A stretch of 64,000 nt of DNA from contig NC_057790.1 of the NCBI RefSeq assembly GCF_014905175.1, forward strand, positions 10,230,001-10,294,000, written 5' to 3'. The notes below the pieces were generated by a model, which saw only the letters and a list, made by a program, of their open reading frames with translations, was not told the origin of the DNA and did not search any database. A program made the translations under genes and the position numbers. The stretch is from Aphidius gifuensis. Its lineage: Eukaryota > Arthropoda > Insecta > Hymenoptera > Braconidae. Each line of letters starts with the position of its first letter. Within the stretch, counting starts at the first letter, position 1. This document shows positions 1 through 11,311 of the stretch, piece after piece.

Positions 1-420
1 TTCATTTTCCTCATCGTCTTTGAATTTTATATTAGCTTGTACTGGTATCATTATTTCTTTATTATTTATTGATAGGTATTGTTCATTAACTTTTCTTACT
101 AATCCTTCAGTGATCGTATATATTTTGTTTAACTTGAATGTTTAATAATTAATCATGTAAATAATTTTTTTTTAAATCTTTTTGTTTTATACATTTTATT
201 GATAATGGTACCTCAATCAATCCATGATATTTATTCGCAGCTTCTCCAAAAAAAAAACATCTTATTTTGTCAGTTTCATCACATATATCCATCGTAAATT
301 TTTTACCAGTTTCTCGTTCGTTTTTCCATTCTTTTATTTCACTTTTATGTATAATTCGTGCCCGAAGTGTATCACTGTATTGAATTTTTAATTTAATTTT
401 TTATGTAAATTATATTTATT
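1..420. other. no recognisable gene
   Basis: AT-rich sequence with no convincing reading frame, RNA gene or repeat structure that I can support. Confidence 0.5.
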
Positions 421-424
421 TCTA

Positions 425-1105
425 ATAAATGATATTTTCTATATTTATCGTGCTTTTCTTCATATTCAGTAATTTTTCCTTGATATTTTCTTATTGTTTT
501 CTATATTTTCCTTTATATTTACTAATATTTTCTTGATATTTTCCTATAATTATCGTATTTTTCTTTATATTCAGTGATTTTTCCTCTATATCCCTGGTGG
601 AAATATTTCTCCGGAATTGCTCCGGCTCATTCCGAATTGCTTCGGATTATTCCGGAATTGGTTCACTTCGAAAAATTACGGAATAATTCAGAGCTGTCCG
701 AAATTTTAATGGGCCAATTTCGGTGCGATACGGAGCTTTCTGGAATTTAAAGGAGTATTTTAGAAATTTTACGGAGTTTTTCCGGAATTTTACGGAGAAA
801 TTTCGTTTTTATTTATAGTGAATTTTCCTATATTTTCATTATATTTACTGATATTTCCCATATTTATCGTATTGAGATTAAGGGACTTAGAAAATTTTTT
901 ATATTTACTGATATTTTCCTGATATTTCCCTATAATTATCGTATTTTTCTTTGTATTCACTGATTTTTCCTCCATATTTACTGATATTTTCCCATATTTA
1001 TCGATTTTTTTTTTATATTCATTGATTTTTCTATATTTCCTTTTATATTTACTGATATTTTCCATATCTATCGTATTGAGATTAAGGGACTTAGAAAATT
1101 TTTTA
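425..1105. repeat. degenerate short tandem repeat (TTTACTGATATTTTCC-like)
   Basis: Both sides of the element at 592–806 consist of diverged iterations of a roughly 16–30 bp unit resembling TTTACTGATATTTTCC, with interspersed TATCGTATT. A longer phrase beginning ATTGAGATTAAGGGACTTAG occurs twice (about 873 and 1,075). On the minus strand this yields a low-complexity K/Y/N/I-rich reading frame, which I regard as a by-product of the repeat and not a gene. The repeat is followed by a run of 13 G at 1,126–1,138. Confidence 0.8.
592..806. mobile_element. non-autonomous element, CCCTGGTGGAAA terminus, TCCGGAATT iterations
   Basis: The left end reads CCCTGGTGGAAATATTTC, the same terminus as the 1.98-kb element at 45,644. 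The body is built from variants of TCCGGAATT / ATTCCGGA (for example near 609, 650 and 781) and contrasts in G+C with its surroundings. No matching CCAGGG right end is visible, so the copy is probably truncated inside the flanking tandem repeat. Confidence 0.6.
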
Positions 1106-1199
1106 GGGGGGCGTCTACCATGGTTGGGGGGGGGGGGGTCCAGAAGAAAAGCGAAAACAATAGGAAATTAAAATTCCCTAAAAAAAAAATTTTGACGAA

Positions 1200-1390
1200 A
1201 AAATCTACCGACTAAGTCAAAGATTTGGCTGGTAATATAAGGTAGATAGTGATTGTTTGGCTACAATTACAGCTGAGTAAAAAATATAGCTAAGAAAAAT
1301 AATGTAGATATTGATTGTTTGGCTATTATTAAGGCTAAGTAAAATATCTACCAGCTAAGTAAAAAATCTATATATATCTATCTATATACA
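1200..1390. repeat. CTAAGTAAAAAATATAG repeat, inverse orientation of 5,880–6,250
   Basis: Iterations of AGCTAAGTAAAAAATATAGC, with phrases that are the reverse complement of the AGCCAAACACACAATATCTA phrase found at 5,950–6,220 and 7,200–7,240. It is therefore an inverted, diverged copy of that repeat family. Confidence 0.65.
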
Positions 1391-2020
1391 GTACAAGTTC
1401 TCAATAAAGCCGCACGCAATAAGACCGCTTTCCCTATTTCGTGCTCGAAGGTTCCCCCACCTCTGTGTCATACGTCAAGCTGAAATAATTCTAAACTCAC
1501 GTTCTCAATAAAGTCATTTGTCAAAGAGGTGAAAAATAAAAATCAAAAGAACAAATGACATGTACTATATGATTGATTAATTTATTATTATTTATTTTTT
1601 ATTTATTTATTTATTTAGATAAAATAATTATAATTAATTATAATAATTTGTATGGAAAAGAATAAATATGAGAGAATAAATAATGAGTATTTATTCTTTT
1701 CCGTATAAAGTATCGTACGATGTCGATAAAAAATTTGATAAAAAATCTTCACCATCCTCTTCAAAATTACTTTCTTGTAAAGCTTGCTCTAAAATCAGAT
1801 AAAACAAATTAAATTATTATTAGTTCACATGTTGAAATAGCTTAAATAATCAATGGATATTTAAAAAATATTATTATAAATCCTACCTGAAGTTGTATTT
1901 TGCACTTGCTCGATGATTTTGTCATTTGACCACTCTTCTTGACTAACTAATTATGTACATAATCCATTAAAAATAAACAATAATAAAAAAAAAGAAAAGA
2001 AAAAGAAAAAGAAAATAGTA
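1391..2020. other. no recognisable gene
   Basis: Mostly AT-rich sequence with TTTATTTA runs. A short G+C-richer stretch at 1,405–1,500 has no identity I can support. Confidence 0.4.
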
Positions 2021-2160
2021 TATTTCGTTACAAGTGCCCACTCAGAGAGTGTGCTGATGATTGGGCACATGAACTATATTTTATGTTACTAGGAACAGTG
2101 AAATAAATGTGTGAATTTCCAAAAGCGCACTACCCCTCTTACAGCACACATTATTCCCTG
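2020..2160. mobile_element. MITE fragment shared with 10,081–10,221
   Basis: The stretch ATGTTACTAGGAACAGTG followed by TGTGTGAATTTCCAAAAGCG and CACTACCCCTCTTAC recurs at 10,121–10,180. The adjacent phrase AAGTGCCCACTCAGAGAGTG is present at both sites but in opposite orientation, so one copy has undergone a local inversion. The fragment ends inside the 3' end of the neighbouring transposase remnant. Confidence 0.6.
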
Positions 2161-2815
2161 GGCGAATGCCTGGTTCCACTTCGTTTATCCAATTCAACAA
2201 AGTGTCCTTGTCAAGTTCTTCATATCCGTCAATCTGTTTGACCAGTTGCAATAAATCAATCAAATGATTATTATTCTGAAGTTTAACGTCATTTGCAACT
2301 TCAAAAGCTGATGCATCTAAAAGGCAGAGATCAGAGCATAACAAATTGTTGTCAGTCTGAGTTTCAGCATCACATTTTTCAACTGGCCAAAGCGCTTTCT
2401 AGCACTTATAAATTGTTTTTGGTTCCAATTTTTCCCATGCTGCAGCGATCCATTCAATAGCTTGTTTAATATCAATTGTCTTCAAATGGTCAATCAATAA
2501 AATATTTTGTCTTTGACATGTTAATATAGAAGTCGCCAATAAATATTGATAATTTAATTTTAAAGCCTGAAGAATTCCTTGGTCAAGAGGTTGAATAAGA
2601 GAAGTAACATTTGGTGGAAAAAATGCTACCTCAATATTGCCAATTTTTAAAAATTTATGTGCTTTACAATTGTCTATGAATAGCACTGCAATAAGAGGAA
2701 GATTTTTAGATTCTAAAAACCTCTCTACACGTGGCACAAACTCATTGGTAAACCATTCCTCGAATATTTCCTTACTCATCCAAGCATTTTGTTGATTCTG
2801 ATAAAAAACTGGCAC
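2081..2815 (-). pseudogene. Tigger/pogo-type DDE transposase, 3' remnant
   Basis: The minus-strand frame 2,815–2,399 (138 codons) contains the motif FIDNCKAH and, about 15 residues later, FFPPNVTSLIQPLDQGI. These are signatures of the DDE_1 domain of Tigger/jerky transposases: the D/N around the second catalytic aspartate, then the proline-rich loop with the third acidic residue in PLDQ. A stop follows at 2,399. A second minus frame, 2,344–2,081, continues with an acidic C-terminal region such as GYEELDKDTLLNWINEVEPG, typical of the tail of this family. The N-terminal helix-turn-helix and first catalytic aspartate are absent because a different element begins at 2,817. It is a dead fragment; family assignment is firm, subfamily is not. 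Confidence 0.85.
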
Positions 2816-2930
2816 GTCCTGATCAAGTGAGTCTGGTCAAATCTTGATCAAAAAATCATCAAGTTTCAAAAAATGAATTGACGCATAGAAGGACGTCGGA
2901 GTTAACTTGATGAAACTTAGAAAAAATAAG

Positions 2931-3003
2931 AAGCCCTGTGGTCTAGTGGTCAAGGCGTTTGCCCGGAAAGCAAAAGACCCGGGTTCGATTCCGGGCGGAA
3001 GAA
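2931..3003 (+). tRNA. tRNA-like sequence in a long hairpin (probable pseudogene)
   Basis: Polymerase III box A (TGGTCTAGTGG, 2,938–2,948) and box B (GGTTCGATTCC) are both well preserved. The anticodon arm folds as a 5-bp stem TTTGC/GCAAA around the loop CCGGAAA, giving anticodon GGA by position. However, U33 is replaced by C, the T-stem is one base short, and the long variable arm expected of serine tRNAs is missing. It is immediately flanked by an inverted repeat of about 22 bp (2,912–2,933 and 3,004–3,026), so the whole unit could fold as an extended hairpin with the tRNA as its head. More likely a tRNA-derived module of a transposable element than a working tRNA. Confidence 0.55.
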
Positions 3004-3572
3004 CTTCGTTATTTTTTCTAAGTTTCTGGTTTTTTTCAAGATAAATATTTTTTTAAAACAAGTTTTCCTGTTCAAGATAGGATCAAGTGTCTTGATCACA
3101 TCCTGATCAAGTGAGTCTGGTCAAATCTTGATCAAAAAATCATCAAGTTGGATGATTTAAGATAAATATTTTTTTAAAACAATTTTTTCTGTTCAAGATA
3201 GGATCAAGTATCTTGATCACATCTTGATCAAGTGAACCTGGTCAAATTATGATCAACATTTTCTTAGTTTTATCATATTTAAAATGTAGAGCTGATGACA
3301 GCTCTGTATAATATTTCTTCTATTAAATAATTTATTCCAATATGTATCCATAATTTTTTATTACGAATTAACAAATAATTAATACAAAAAAATTATTTCG
3401 TATTTTATTGATTAAAATATATATTCAAAAATAATTATTTAGGAATAATTATTATATTGCACAATTATTTTTTTTCCGATTATTAATCTTCCTCTGAATC
3501 TATCATTTTCTTTTTGCCTCTTGTGAGTGGATGTAAAATATGAGGATTAAAAAACTATACATTGCATCGATT

Positions 3573-3651
3573 GTCCGGTAGCTGAGCGGGCTAAAGCGTG
3601 CGTTTAGAATAGTAATCCGTTGTTCGTAGGTTCGATCCCCTCTAGTTGGGC
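3573..3651 (+). tRNA. tRNA-like sequence (degenerate)
   Basis: It contains a box A-like TAGCTGAGCGGG (3,579–3,590) and a box B GGTTCGATCCC. The ends GTCCGGT and GTTGGGC can pair as an acceptor stem with several G·U pairs. The length (79 nt) suits a class with an enlarged variable region, but I cannot form a clean anticodon stem, so isotype is unassigned. It lies inside the CTTGATCAAG element. Confidence 0.4.
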
Positions 3652-3959
3652 AAATTTACTTAATTATATTCTTTGTCTTTTATTTCAGCACATCTATCTC
3701 TAACGCTATCCCAGAAATAATAAGTAATTAGCTGATTAAAAAAAAAGAAAAAAAAAGTGATTTGATAAATAATTTTTTTTTATCATTTTTTGATAATGTT
3801 TCTTGATCACTTTTTGATCAAAAATCTTGATCAAGTCTTGATCCATTTTTGCGTTACGTTTTGATCAATTCTTGATCAAGTTGTCTGATCAAAACTTGAT
3901 CTGAGATCAAGTTGCCTGATCAAGTTTTGATCATATCCTGAACTGAATTTCTACTCGGG

Positions 3960-4255
3960 TCTCACGTCTTGAGAGGAATAGGTTTCAAATTTTTAGTAAT
4001 TAGGTAATTCAGAAAGTTCCAGGTTCAAATTCCCGTTGGAACTCAAACTTAATCATAAGTTTGAGGCAGCCGAAAACTAAAAAATAAACCATTTATTATA
4101 TACTTTTATGATTTGAAATAAATGACAATTTCATTATTTCAGAACAATCGCGAGTAATTAAAAACATGAAATATCTGTACTTCAAGACATGCATTATTTG
4201 ATTCAAGAAGCCACTTCTTAAAATAAAAGTGGAATGATTTAAATTATGGCATAAG
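3960..4255. other. intergenic, isolated T-arm-like sequence
   Basis: It contains CAGGTTCAAATTCCCGTTGG near 4,031, which matches a tRNA T-arm/box B, but no acceptable D-arm upstream. It lies between the ACTCGGG end at 3,959 and the CCCGAGT start at 4,256. Confidence 0.3.
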
Positions 4256-4497
4256 CCCGAGTAAAAATATCAGTCCAGTTCAGATTCGAATCATATCTAG
4301 TTCACCTGATTTTGAATCTGATACGGCTTGCCAGATCCATTCCGGACTGAAAACGTAACACCGGCCAGACTCTGGATTGAATCTGGTTGTTATACGGAAA
4401 CCTTAGCGGTTCCGGACGTTAAAATTTGAGTCCAGTATGAATCCAAATCAGATCTGGTTCATTACTCAAATTGGATCCAGTCTGTACCGGACCCACG
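4256..4497. mobile_element. non-autonomous element, CCCGAGTAAAAATAT terminus
   Basis: Begins CCCGAGTAAAAATATCAG, the terminus family seen at 56,131. The body is iterations of AATCTGATTC/GAATCTGG-type and TCCGGAC-type words (for example 4,310–4,345, 4,370–4,385, 4,440–4,490). No right terminus was found, so the end is approximate. Confidence 0.5.
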
Positions 4498-4648
4498 TTA
4501 TTAATGAGATATCAGTAATTAGGGAAAAACTATTTAATAATGTTTGTTTTTATTATTTTTTAAGATATATAATTTTTTGTAATTACATTTCTTATCGATT
4601 AACAATAATTTTTCACTAAAAGTATTTTACAAACTAACTGAAATTTTT

Positions 4649-4733
4649 TAGGATCCAGCAAGATTTGAACTTGTGACTTTTTTGCTCAAAGTCAGCAACG
4701 CTATGAAGTCATCAACGGCAACTTACATAGATT
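4649..4733 (-). tRNA. possible tRNA-like relic
   Basis: On the minus strand a box B-like GTTCAAATCTTGC and a 6-bp stem GACTTT/AAAGTC around a 7-nt loop can be seen, but box A is poor. Listed only as a probable tRNA-derived relic. Confidence 0.25.
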
Positions 4734-4739
4734 AATCGA

Positions 4740-5879
4740 AAAAATCAATAAATAAAAAATCCTCTACATTTATCGACAACTCTTCGAGGGATCACCTGGG
4801 CAAAAACCATCGCTAATCTGTAAAAAATGTAATTTTCACTTTTTTTTTTATGAGACGATAAATTTTATCGATGATTATTGTATTATAAGATAATACTGGT
4901 AATCCTTGATATATATTTATATGCAGAAGGTACCATTTTATCTGACAATGGATTTTTCTCTAAAATTATTACTTAAAATAAATTTTTTCTGTGCGTTTCG
5001 TTTGGGGCCCATAATTTTTACAAAAACTATTTGTTTATTTTTCAATTTAAGGCATATTCTTCTAAAACAATCTATTGTCAGATTAAATACAGTCTGTATA
5101 TTAACAATTTTTAATCATCAAAAATTTTGTGTAAATCGGCAAACACTGCAAAAAAATTAACAATTACTTATACTCATTTTACGTCTTCTAAAAAATCCAT
5201 ATTCATATTTTTTCCCATTTTCATATATTTTTGATGTGTAAACATCTTTAGGCGCGGGTGCCAGTAAGAGTGAAATGAAAAAACCAAAAAAAGAGCGTCA
5301 TATCCTGTGACGGATGTTAGCCTGACTCCATTACTATAATAAGCGCAATGGTAGATTATGTATAGTATAATAGGTTATCCAGCGGTCGGTAACTGTTACC
5401 ATGAGGCAATTTTGAATATTAATGAATTAGGAGATATCTGACATATGTCATTTATAAGTGAAAAAAATATATATTCAATGAAAATACAAAATCAATTTAT
5501 TTTATATTTGGATATATTTTATATATCTATTTGGACAGACATAATCAAAATTGTTTTAAAATTTACTTTTCGTTTTTTTTTCGTAAATTTTTAAACATAA
5601 CATTTTGTTTTTTGTTTCAAATCAACTATAAAACACATACTTTTTACCTTAAAAAATCTAAAAATGACATTGTATACAAATTCTAACAGGTATAACTGAA
5701 ATTTATTTACAATTTACTTTTTTTTGTAAATAGACAATGAAATTTTTTTTTTTTTTTTCATAAACATTAGTCAGTTGAACGTTTCACCTGCATATATTAC
5801 TTTTTATCGATATTTTATCGATATTTTTTTTAAAATGTATACAATTTTTTTTTTTCAAAAAAAAAGTCGAAATTTTTGT
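4740..5879. other. no recognisable gene
   Basis: AT-rich sequence. Short reading frames here have no recognisable domain and low-complexity composition. Confidence 0.4.
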
Positions 5880-6250
5880 TTTTTTTTACTTAGCTACTTA
5901 TATATTTTTTACTTAGCTATATTTTTAACTTAGGAATTTTTTTTACTTAGCTATATTTATAGCCAAACACACAATATCTACATAATTTTATCAGCTATAT
6001 CTTTTACTTAGCTTTATTTTTTACTTAGCTATTTTTTTTACTTAGCTATATATTTATAGCCAAACACACAATATCTACATAATTTTACCAGCTATATTTT
6101 TGACTTAGCTATATTTTTTACTTAGCTATATATTTTTTACTTAGCTATATTTTTAACTTAGCAATATTTTTTACTTAGCTATATTTATAGCCAAACACAC
6201 AATACCTACATAATTTTACTTATCTTTTTTACTTACACTATTTTTTTTAG
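5880..6250. repeat. TTTTTTACTTAGCTATA repeat block
   Basis: Many iterations of TTTTTTACTTAGCTATATTT. A longer phrase (AGCCAAACACACAATATCTA then CATAATTTTACCAGCTATA) is repeated at about 5,952, 6,058 and 6,190, giving a higher-order period near 105–130 bp. The same repeat resumes at 7,195–7,312, so 6,255–7,195 may be an insertion into it. Confidence 0.75.
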
Positions 6251-6254
6251 CTTA

Positions 6255-7194
6255 GTTACTTAGAAAAATTTTCAGCAAATTTTGCTATGGCGCCATATCA
6301 TTGAGGGTCTATCTTCTGACTATTCAAATATTTACTATTATGTTAACAAAAAAAAACAATTTTTGTCTTGAAAAATTAAAATGTACCATAGCAATTTATA
6401 TAATGTTTTTTTTTTTGCTATGTTCAGATTAAAAATTACAATGCATAAAGAAAATTTTACGAAGGCCAAATTTAAAAGTTAAAATAATCCAGCCTAAAAA
6501 TTACATTGTACCATAGCAAAATATATATATATTTTTTTTTGCTTTGTTATTCATAAAATTTTACGTTGTTGCTGTGGACAAAATTAAAATGATCCTCTGA
6601 AAATTTACAATGTGCCATAGTAAAAATTTAATTCTCTTAGAAATCCTATAGGTGTCACTGATAAATACAAAGCAACATGGTTAAAATTACAATGGGCCAT
6701 AGCAAAAGCAATGACAGACTCAGAAATGTCAACCACCCCCACTTTTTAGCCGATCGCGCAGGCGTGTCTTTGCTTATGTTTAATGAAAAACAAACAAATG
6801 TTAGCTTTTGTAAATGTTGTTGTGGCGCAGCGGATAACGCGTAGGCATTCTGTTCGGAAGGTTTGGGGTTCAAATCCTGGTTTAGGTTAATAAATTAAAA
6901 AAATAAAATAAAATAAAAAGAAATAAAAAAAAAACAAATAAATAAATTATATAGATATTGACAATAAAAAAAAAAATTTTTATAATATTTTCAATAAATG
7001 GAATAAATTTTGCGTTTGACCATAACAAAAATTACTATGGTACACAAAAAAAAAAATAGCCACGCCCACACGATATTTTGCTATGGCCCATATGAAAATA
7101 TCATGAAACCGAAAGATGGCGCAGCTCAGCTATGGGCCATTGTAAAATTTGCTATGTTTTTTTCGTAAAAAAAAATAAAAAATTCTCTCCGTGT
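6255..7194. mobile_element. element made of GCTATGGNCCAT iterations with embedded tRNA-like SINE
   Basis: Words such as TTTGCTATGGCGCCATA, ACCATAGCAA, GGGCCATAGCAA and CTATGGGCCATTGTAAAATT recur every 60–110 bp on both strands across the block, which interrupts the TTACTTAGCTATA repeat. No coding capacity is evident. Confidence 0.55.
6815..6886 (+). tRNA. tRNA-derived sequence (arginine-tRNA-like SINE head)
   Basis: It has box A TGGCGCAGCGG and the following GATAACGCG, as in arginine tRNAs, and box B GGTTCAAATCC. The anticodon stem does not pair, so it is not a functional tRNA. It is followed by a 60-bp A-rich tail of AAATAAAATAAA units, the arrangement expected of a tRNA-derived SINE. Confidence 0.55.
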
Positions 7195-7312
7195 ATATAT
7201 TTATAGCCAAACACACAATATCTACATAATTTTACCAGCTATATTTTTAACTTAGCTATATTTTTTACTTAGCTATATTTTTTACTTAGCTATATTTTTT
7301 TACTTAGCTCCA
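7195..7312. repeat. TTTTTTACTTAGCTATA repeat block, continuation
   Basis: Same unit and orientation as 5,880–6,250, including another copy of the AGCCAAACACACAATATCTA phrase. Confidence 0.75.
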
Positions 7313-7800
7313 TTATATTATAAATTATGAAACAATTATTATTAACATTAGAAAGATATCGATAAATCGAAATTTTAAGAAATATTACAACTCGAAAACT
7401 ATTCGAGATATCGAAATTTTTTTAAAAACATTTTCTTCTCCCTGACGATCTCTATTGATTGCCATTATTAAATTTGAGAATTAATCGTTATTTCAATAAC
7501 TATACGACATACAACCGATAAATAGCCGTTTTTTTCATATTTCAACTCCATTTTTAACCACTTTGCGCATTCGTAGGAATTTTTCGTAGAAACACGCCGA
7601 AGATGTTTACACATAATAAACCCGCGAGTCTAGATGGCTCACAAAATTTTTTTTTTTTTTTTTTTGATATTTGTGCGTGTTAACAAATATAGAAAAAATT
7701 ACTTATAGAAATGATAAATTTTTTTTTATAACACGATATGAGTAATATGCCTGGATTTATTAAGTACACTTTTAGCTCTAATGTTATTCGATTTTTTTTT
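7313..7800. other. no recognisable gene
   Basis: AT-rich spacer with a 19-T run near 7,650. Confidence 0.4.
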
Positions 7801-8030
7801 GAAGTGAAACTTCTTTACGGAGGGTAGCGACAAAATTCGAGGCCCCGCTAGCGTTACGCGCTCTCGCATACTCTCTGTCACACGCTCTCGTATACTCTCT
7901 GTCACAAGCTTTCGTATACTCTCTCGTATACTCTCTGGTATACGCTCGGCCACAAGCGGATAAAGAGGGGAGAATTACATGCAACTACTCCGAAAGAAGT
8001 TTCACTTCCCCCGCGCGTACTCGCAACACG
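7801..8030. mobile_element. short element bounded by inverted GAAGTGAAACTTCTTT blocks
   Basis: GAAGTGAAACTTCTTTACGG at 7,801 and the inverse CCGAAAGAAGTTTCACTTC ending at 8,008 form inverted termini. Between them, 7,846–7,950 is a tandem repeat of about 24 bp (CTCTCGTATACTCTCTGTCA-like), which gives an R/E-rich spurious frame on the minus strand. The right block continues as CGCGCGTACTCGCAACACG to 8,030. The right block through 8,030 is repeated in inverse orientation at 10,677–10,730, so it could instead be the left end of a 2.75-kb element. Confidence 0.6.
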
Positions 8031-10080
8031 ATAATTTTTTTTTTGCTTATGCTTCTATTCTCACAAAGATTAAAATAATCAAACATTTTCTGTTCTTCCC
8101 ACACTGTATTGTGTCTTACTGATGCAGATATACACCTTGACACACCAGAGACACCTTGTATTTTTCTTTCTTAATTCATCTCTTTTATCACGAACCTCAT
8201 GTTATCGTCAGGATTTATAATCAATCTTATTCCAGTCATAACTATCAAATCTAAATTCAATTGCTTGCTGATTTTAATATCTTAATATTTTCAAAAAATA
8301 ATTTAAGTTGATGCCTAAATAATGTAGTTTATTGACAGTCTAAAAATTGAGTGATATAGTTTTTCAGTGGCTGTTAAAGTACGCAAATGAAAAATGACAG
8401 AATTATTATATTTTTTAAAACCTAAATTATAGATTATGCATTGGGAAAAACGCAGTCACGTCACAAACTGTAACATGAGCATTAAATCGTGGATGGTTTT
8501 AAGAAGTAGTCATTTTGACCCATTTAACAAGAAAATTTTTATTTTCATTTCTTTAAAGTGAAAATTTTATATATTTAAATAATATCGAAATGGTTCTAGA
8601 ATTATTTCCACCGCCTAGACAATTAATATTATTCTAAGAAAACTGGATTATCATGAAGCTTCATTAATAAGGAAATGGTCGTATTCGTTACCATCTGTGG
8701 TTCTTACTTTTGGAGATAACTTTTCAAATACTAAAACTGAATTGAATTATTGAAGTGCACGTTTTTACTATGCAGTATGGATCAAGTATCGTGAAATAAA
8801 TATTACATAAATAAAATGAGTCAAAAGTACTGCAGGCTCACAATCCTCTTTAGAAAACATAATTCTATTAAAACTTTACTTGACAAAACTGAAACTGATT
8901 TTTAATAATTGTCGATGAATCAAAAAAATGTGAAGTTGAAATGTTTTCTCTTTATCATTTTCACCATTATTTTACAAATAAAAAAAATACTCACTGTGTG
9001 CATCAATTATGTCTCAATAATTGGCAAGTTCTTGTTTCCCAGTAGTTAATTGTCCGTTCTAATAAAAAATTTTAACATTTCAAAAGATATGTACTAAAGA
9101 CTTGAAAACGTGATGAGTGATCATCGATAAGTATGATACTACAAACGTTTACAACAGTTTATTCAACTGCACCAAGATTTTAGTTCTGTATTTATATCGT
9201 AGTTGCACAGTGTACTCAACTCAGTCACCAGGTCTGCAAGACTCACTAGATAAATCCATTGAATACTTTGACAAAAGGGAGTCACCCAAGTTCCTTGATG
9301 ATCAATAATACTGCGGTTGCGCTGACGGTTTTATCATTTCTGAACAAGATCACTACACGGAATATATATTGCTTTTGAGTCGTTGATCTTCAGGAGGAGA
9401 CATATAATTTTTTAAACATACATATAGACTTAAATATTTGTTCATCAAAAGATATTCTTCGAATCAATAACAAATTTTTTTTTATCACTAATTTTAGTTT
9501 TTTTAATTGTTTAGAAATATCAAGATGGGTGTAAAAGATTTATATAAGAGCTTTATGAAAAGTTTCCTTGTCGCCTTTATAATTAAGGATATTTTCTTCA
9601 TTGATAATTCACTGTTCTCGATGTTCGTGCGCTTATATCAATTCACAGAATAGTAGGATATATTTAAGAGTTGTTCTTTATACATGATAACAAAATATAG
9701 AGTTAATAAATATGTCACATACAAATTGCTATAATATTGATTATTCATTATGTATTTCATATGAAGAAGAAAAGAAAAATTGAAGGAATTGTACATAAAT
9801 ATTTTATGTATGCATGGTTGTTTAAAAAAAAAAAAGAAATTGATTAAAATTAACAATTATGTCAATCGTAAAGATTGCATTGGAATCGTTATATTCGATT
9901 ATCAAGTCATTTCTTTTGTTATTATTGAATATATTAAAGAATAGAGAATTCGACTTGTTGTATTAAAATTCCAACGAAATTAATGAATGTACTTGAATAT
10001 TCTTTGTGTGATAGGTTATTGATGAGAAAATAGTATATTTCTCGCCAAGGCTCGTGCTTGCCCCTCCAAATTCGTTGAGA
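8031..10080. other. no recognisable gene
   Basis: AT-rich sequence with only short, unrecognised reading frames. If the inverted 54-bp blocks at 7,977 and 10,677 are the ends of one element, this is its interior, and it shows no transposase. Confidence 0.4.
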
Positions 10081-10122
10081 GCACACTCTCTGAGTGGGCA
10101 CTTGTAACGAACTATATTTTAT

Positions 10123-10221
10123 GTTACTAGGAACAGTGGTAATAATGTGTGAATTTCCAAAAAGCGCACTACCCCTCTTACGCTTTGGAAATTCACACAT
10201 TATTCCCACTGCCCTTGTAAC
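10123..10221. mobile_element. hairpin MITE
   Basis: Inverted arms of about 40 bp (10,123–10,166 and 10,181–10,221) flank a 14-bp loop. The arms share GTTACTAGG/CCTTGTAAC ends, AATAATGTGTGAATTTCC and its inverse. A partial copy lies at 2,020–2,160. Confidence 0.75.
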
Positions 10222-11311
10222 ATAAAAACTTTATTGGTACTCGCAAAAATTTCCGAAATGACCCGAATATTTTAAGTCATTGTTAACAATATTCAAAATT
10301 TTATATTTTTTTCCCGCAAGACGATTACTAACGACTTCTTGGCAAACGACTAACAAAATCAAGAAAGTGTTTCTTGCTGAAAAACGCTGATATCGATTAC
10401 CTACGACCTAATACCACACAATAAAACTAATAACAAGCAATTCAAGTTAATGAAGTGTATTTTCAAGAATATTTTCTATAATTTTTAAAAACTCGGAAGA
10501 ATTAAAAAGTGGACACCGCATATTAAAAAAAAAAGTGTATTGTACGCACAGGGACGTGAAGCTTCTGTCGCAATTCGACCTAAATTTAACGGAAATTTAA
10601 TTGCTTCAAGTTTAAAAAGTACATAAGTGAATAAGTAACGGAAAAGGTCTATCAATAATTAAAAAAAAAAAATTAGCGTGTTGCGAGTACGCGCGAGGGG
10701 AGTGAAACTTCTTTCGGAGTAGTTGCATGTCAGGCTGAATATCTCGCTGAATAATAATAATAATAATATTAATACTGACAATAAGATATATAATACTGAA
10801 GAAGGGCGTAAGTGCCATTTTCAGGAATTTTTTTTTTTATCGAAGGAAAAAATGCGTGAGTCCAAATTTCTAAATTTTCGGGTTTTTCAACTATAATCAA
10901 TATAAAATGAAAGTTAGTTATAAACTTATTAAAATTACATTTTAGTACAACATTTTGCATCAGTTAAATGAATATTATAAAACATTTATAGTAATAATAA
11001 AAAGATATATATCAATAAATTTATAAAAAAAATTGCTTTCACAGTTTGCAAATCATAAAATGAAGTAAATCAATCAAAATGGACTGATATAAAATATTCA
11101 AATTTAATTGATTCGAGTTCTGAACAGAAAATTTCTTTACTGAAGAAATGTCCGAATTTATTTTCTCCAAACTTATATATTGTGGTTACGAGATTTTTCC
11201 GTGTACCCTGTACAGTTGGTCGGTTCTTGGTTTTCTAACAATATTTTTCCACATTGATTACAATCTATTGGCACACTGTAAAAAAAAAATTCCTATTTTG
11301 AGTATTTTTAT
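10222..11311. other. no recognisable gene; inverted terminal block at 10,677–10,730
   Basis: The 54-bp stretch 10,677–10,730 is the reverse complement of 7,977–8,030 with few mismatches (includes GAGTGAAACTTCTTTCGGAG). From 11,273 a CACTGTAAAAAAAAAATTCC terminus begins and runs into the palindrome breakpoint near 11,312. No reading frame here is recognised. Confidence 0.5.

Larger units (their letters stand above)
2817..3959. mobile_element. non-autonomous element made of CTTGATCAAG iterations, carrying two tRNA-like sequences
   Basis: Diverged copies of TCTTGATCAAG / CTGATCAAG recur through both flanks (2,817–2,880, 3,065–3,255, 3,790–3,945), with an unrelated middle. The right end reads AATTTCTACTCGGG at 3,946–3,959, the inverse of the CCCGAGTGGAAA terminus at 56,131. 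A left CCCGAGT terminus is not visible because the element abuts the transposase remnant at 2,815. Two tRNA-like sequences lie inside (2,931 and 3,573). No reading frame is present. Confidence 0.7.

Noticed and set aside
790..1065. 91-residue K/Y/N-rich minus-strand frame
   Set aside because: Translation of the short tandem repeat; no domain and no independent support.
1126..1138. Run of 13 G as a G-quadruplex or scaffold feature
   Set aside because: A single homopolymer without further G-tracts; could equally be a sequencing length error.
7726..7984. R/E-rich frames (RESIRE…/TREYTREY…)
   Set aside because: Translation of a 24-bp tandem repeat inside a short mobile element.
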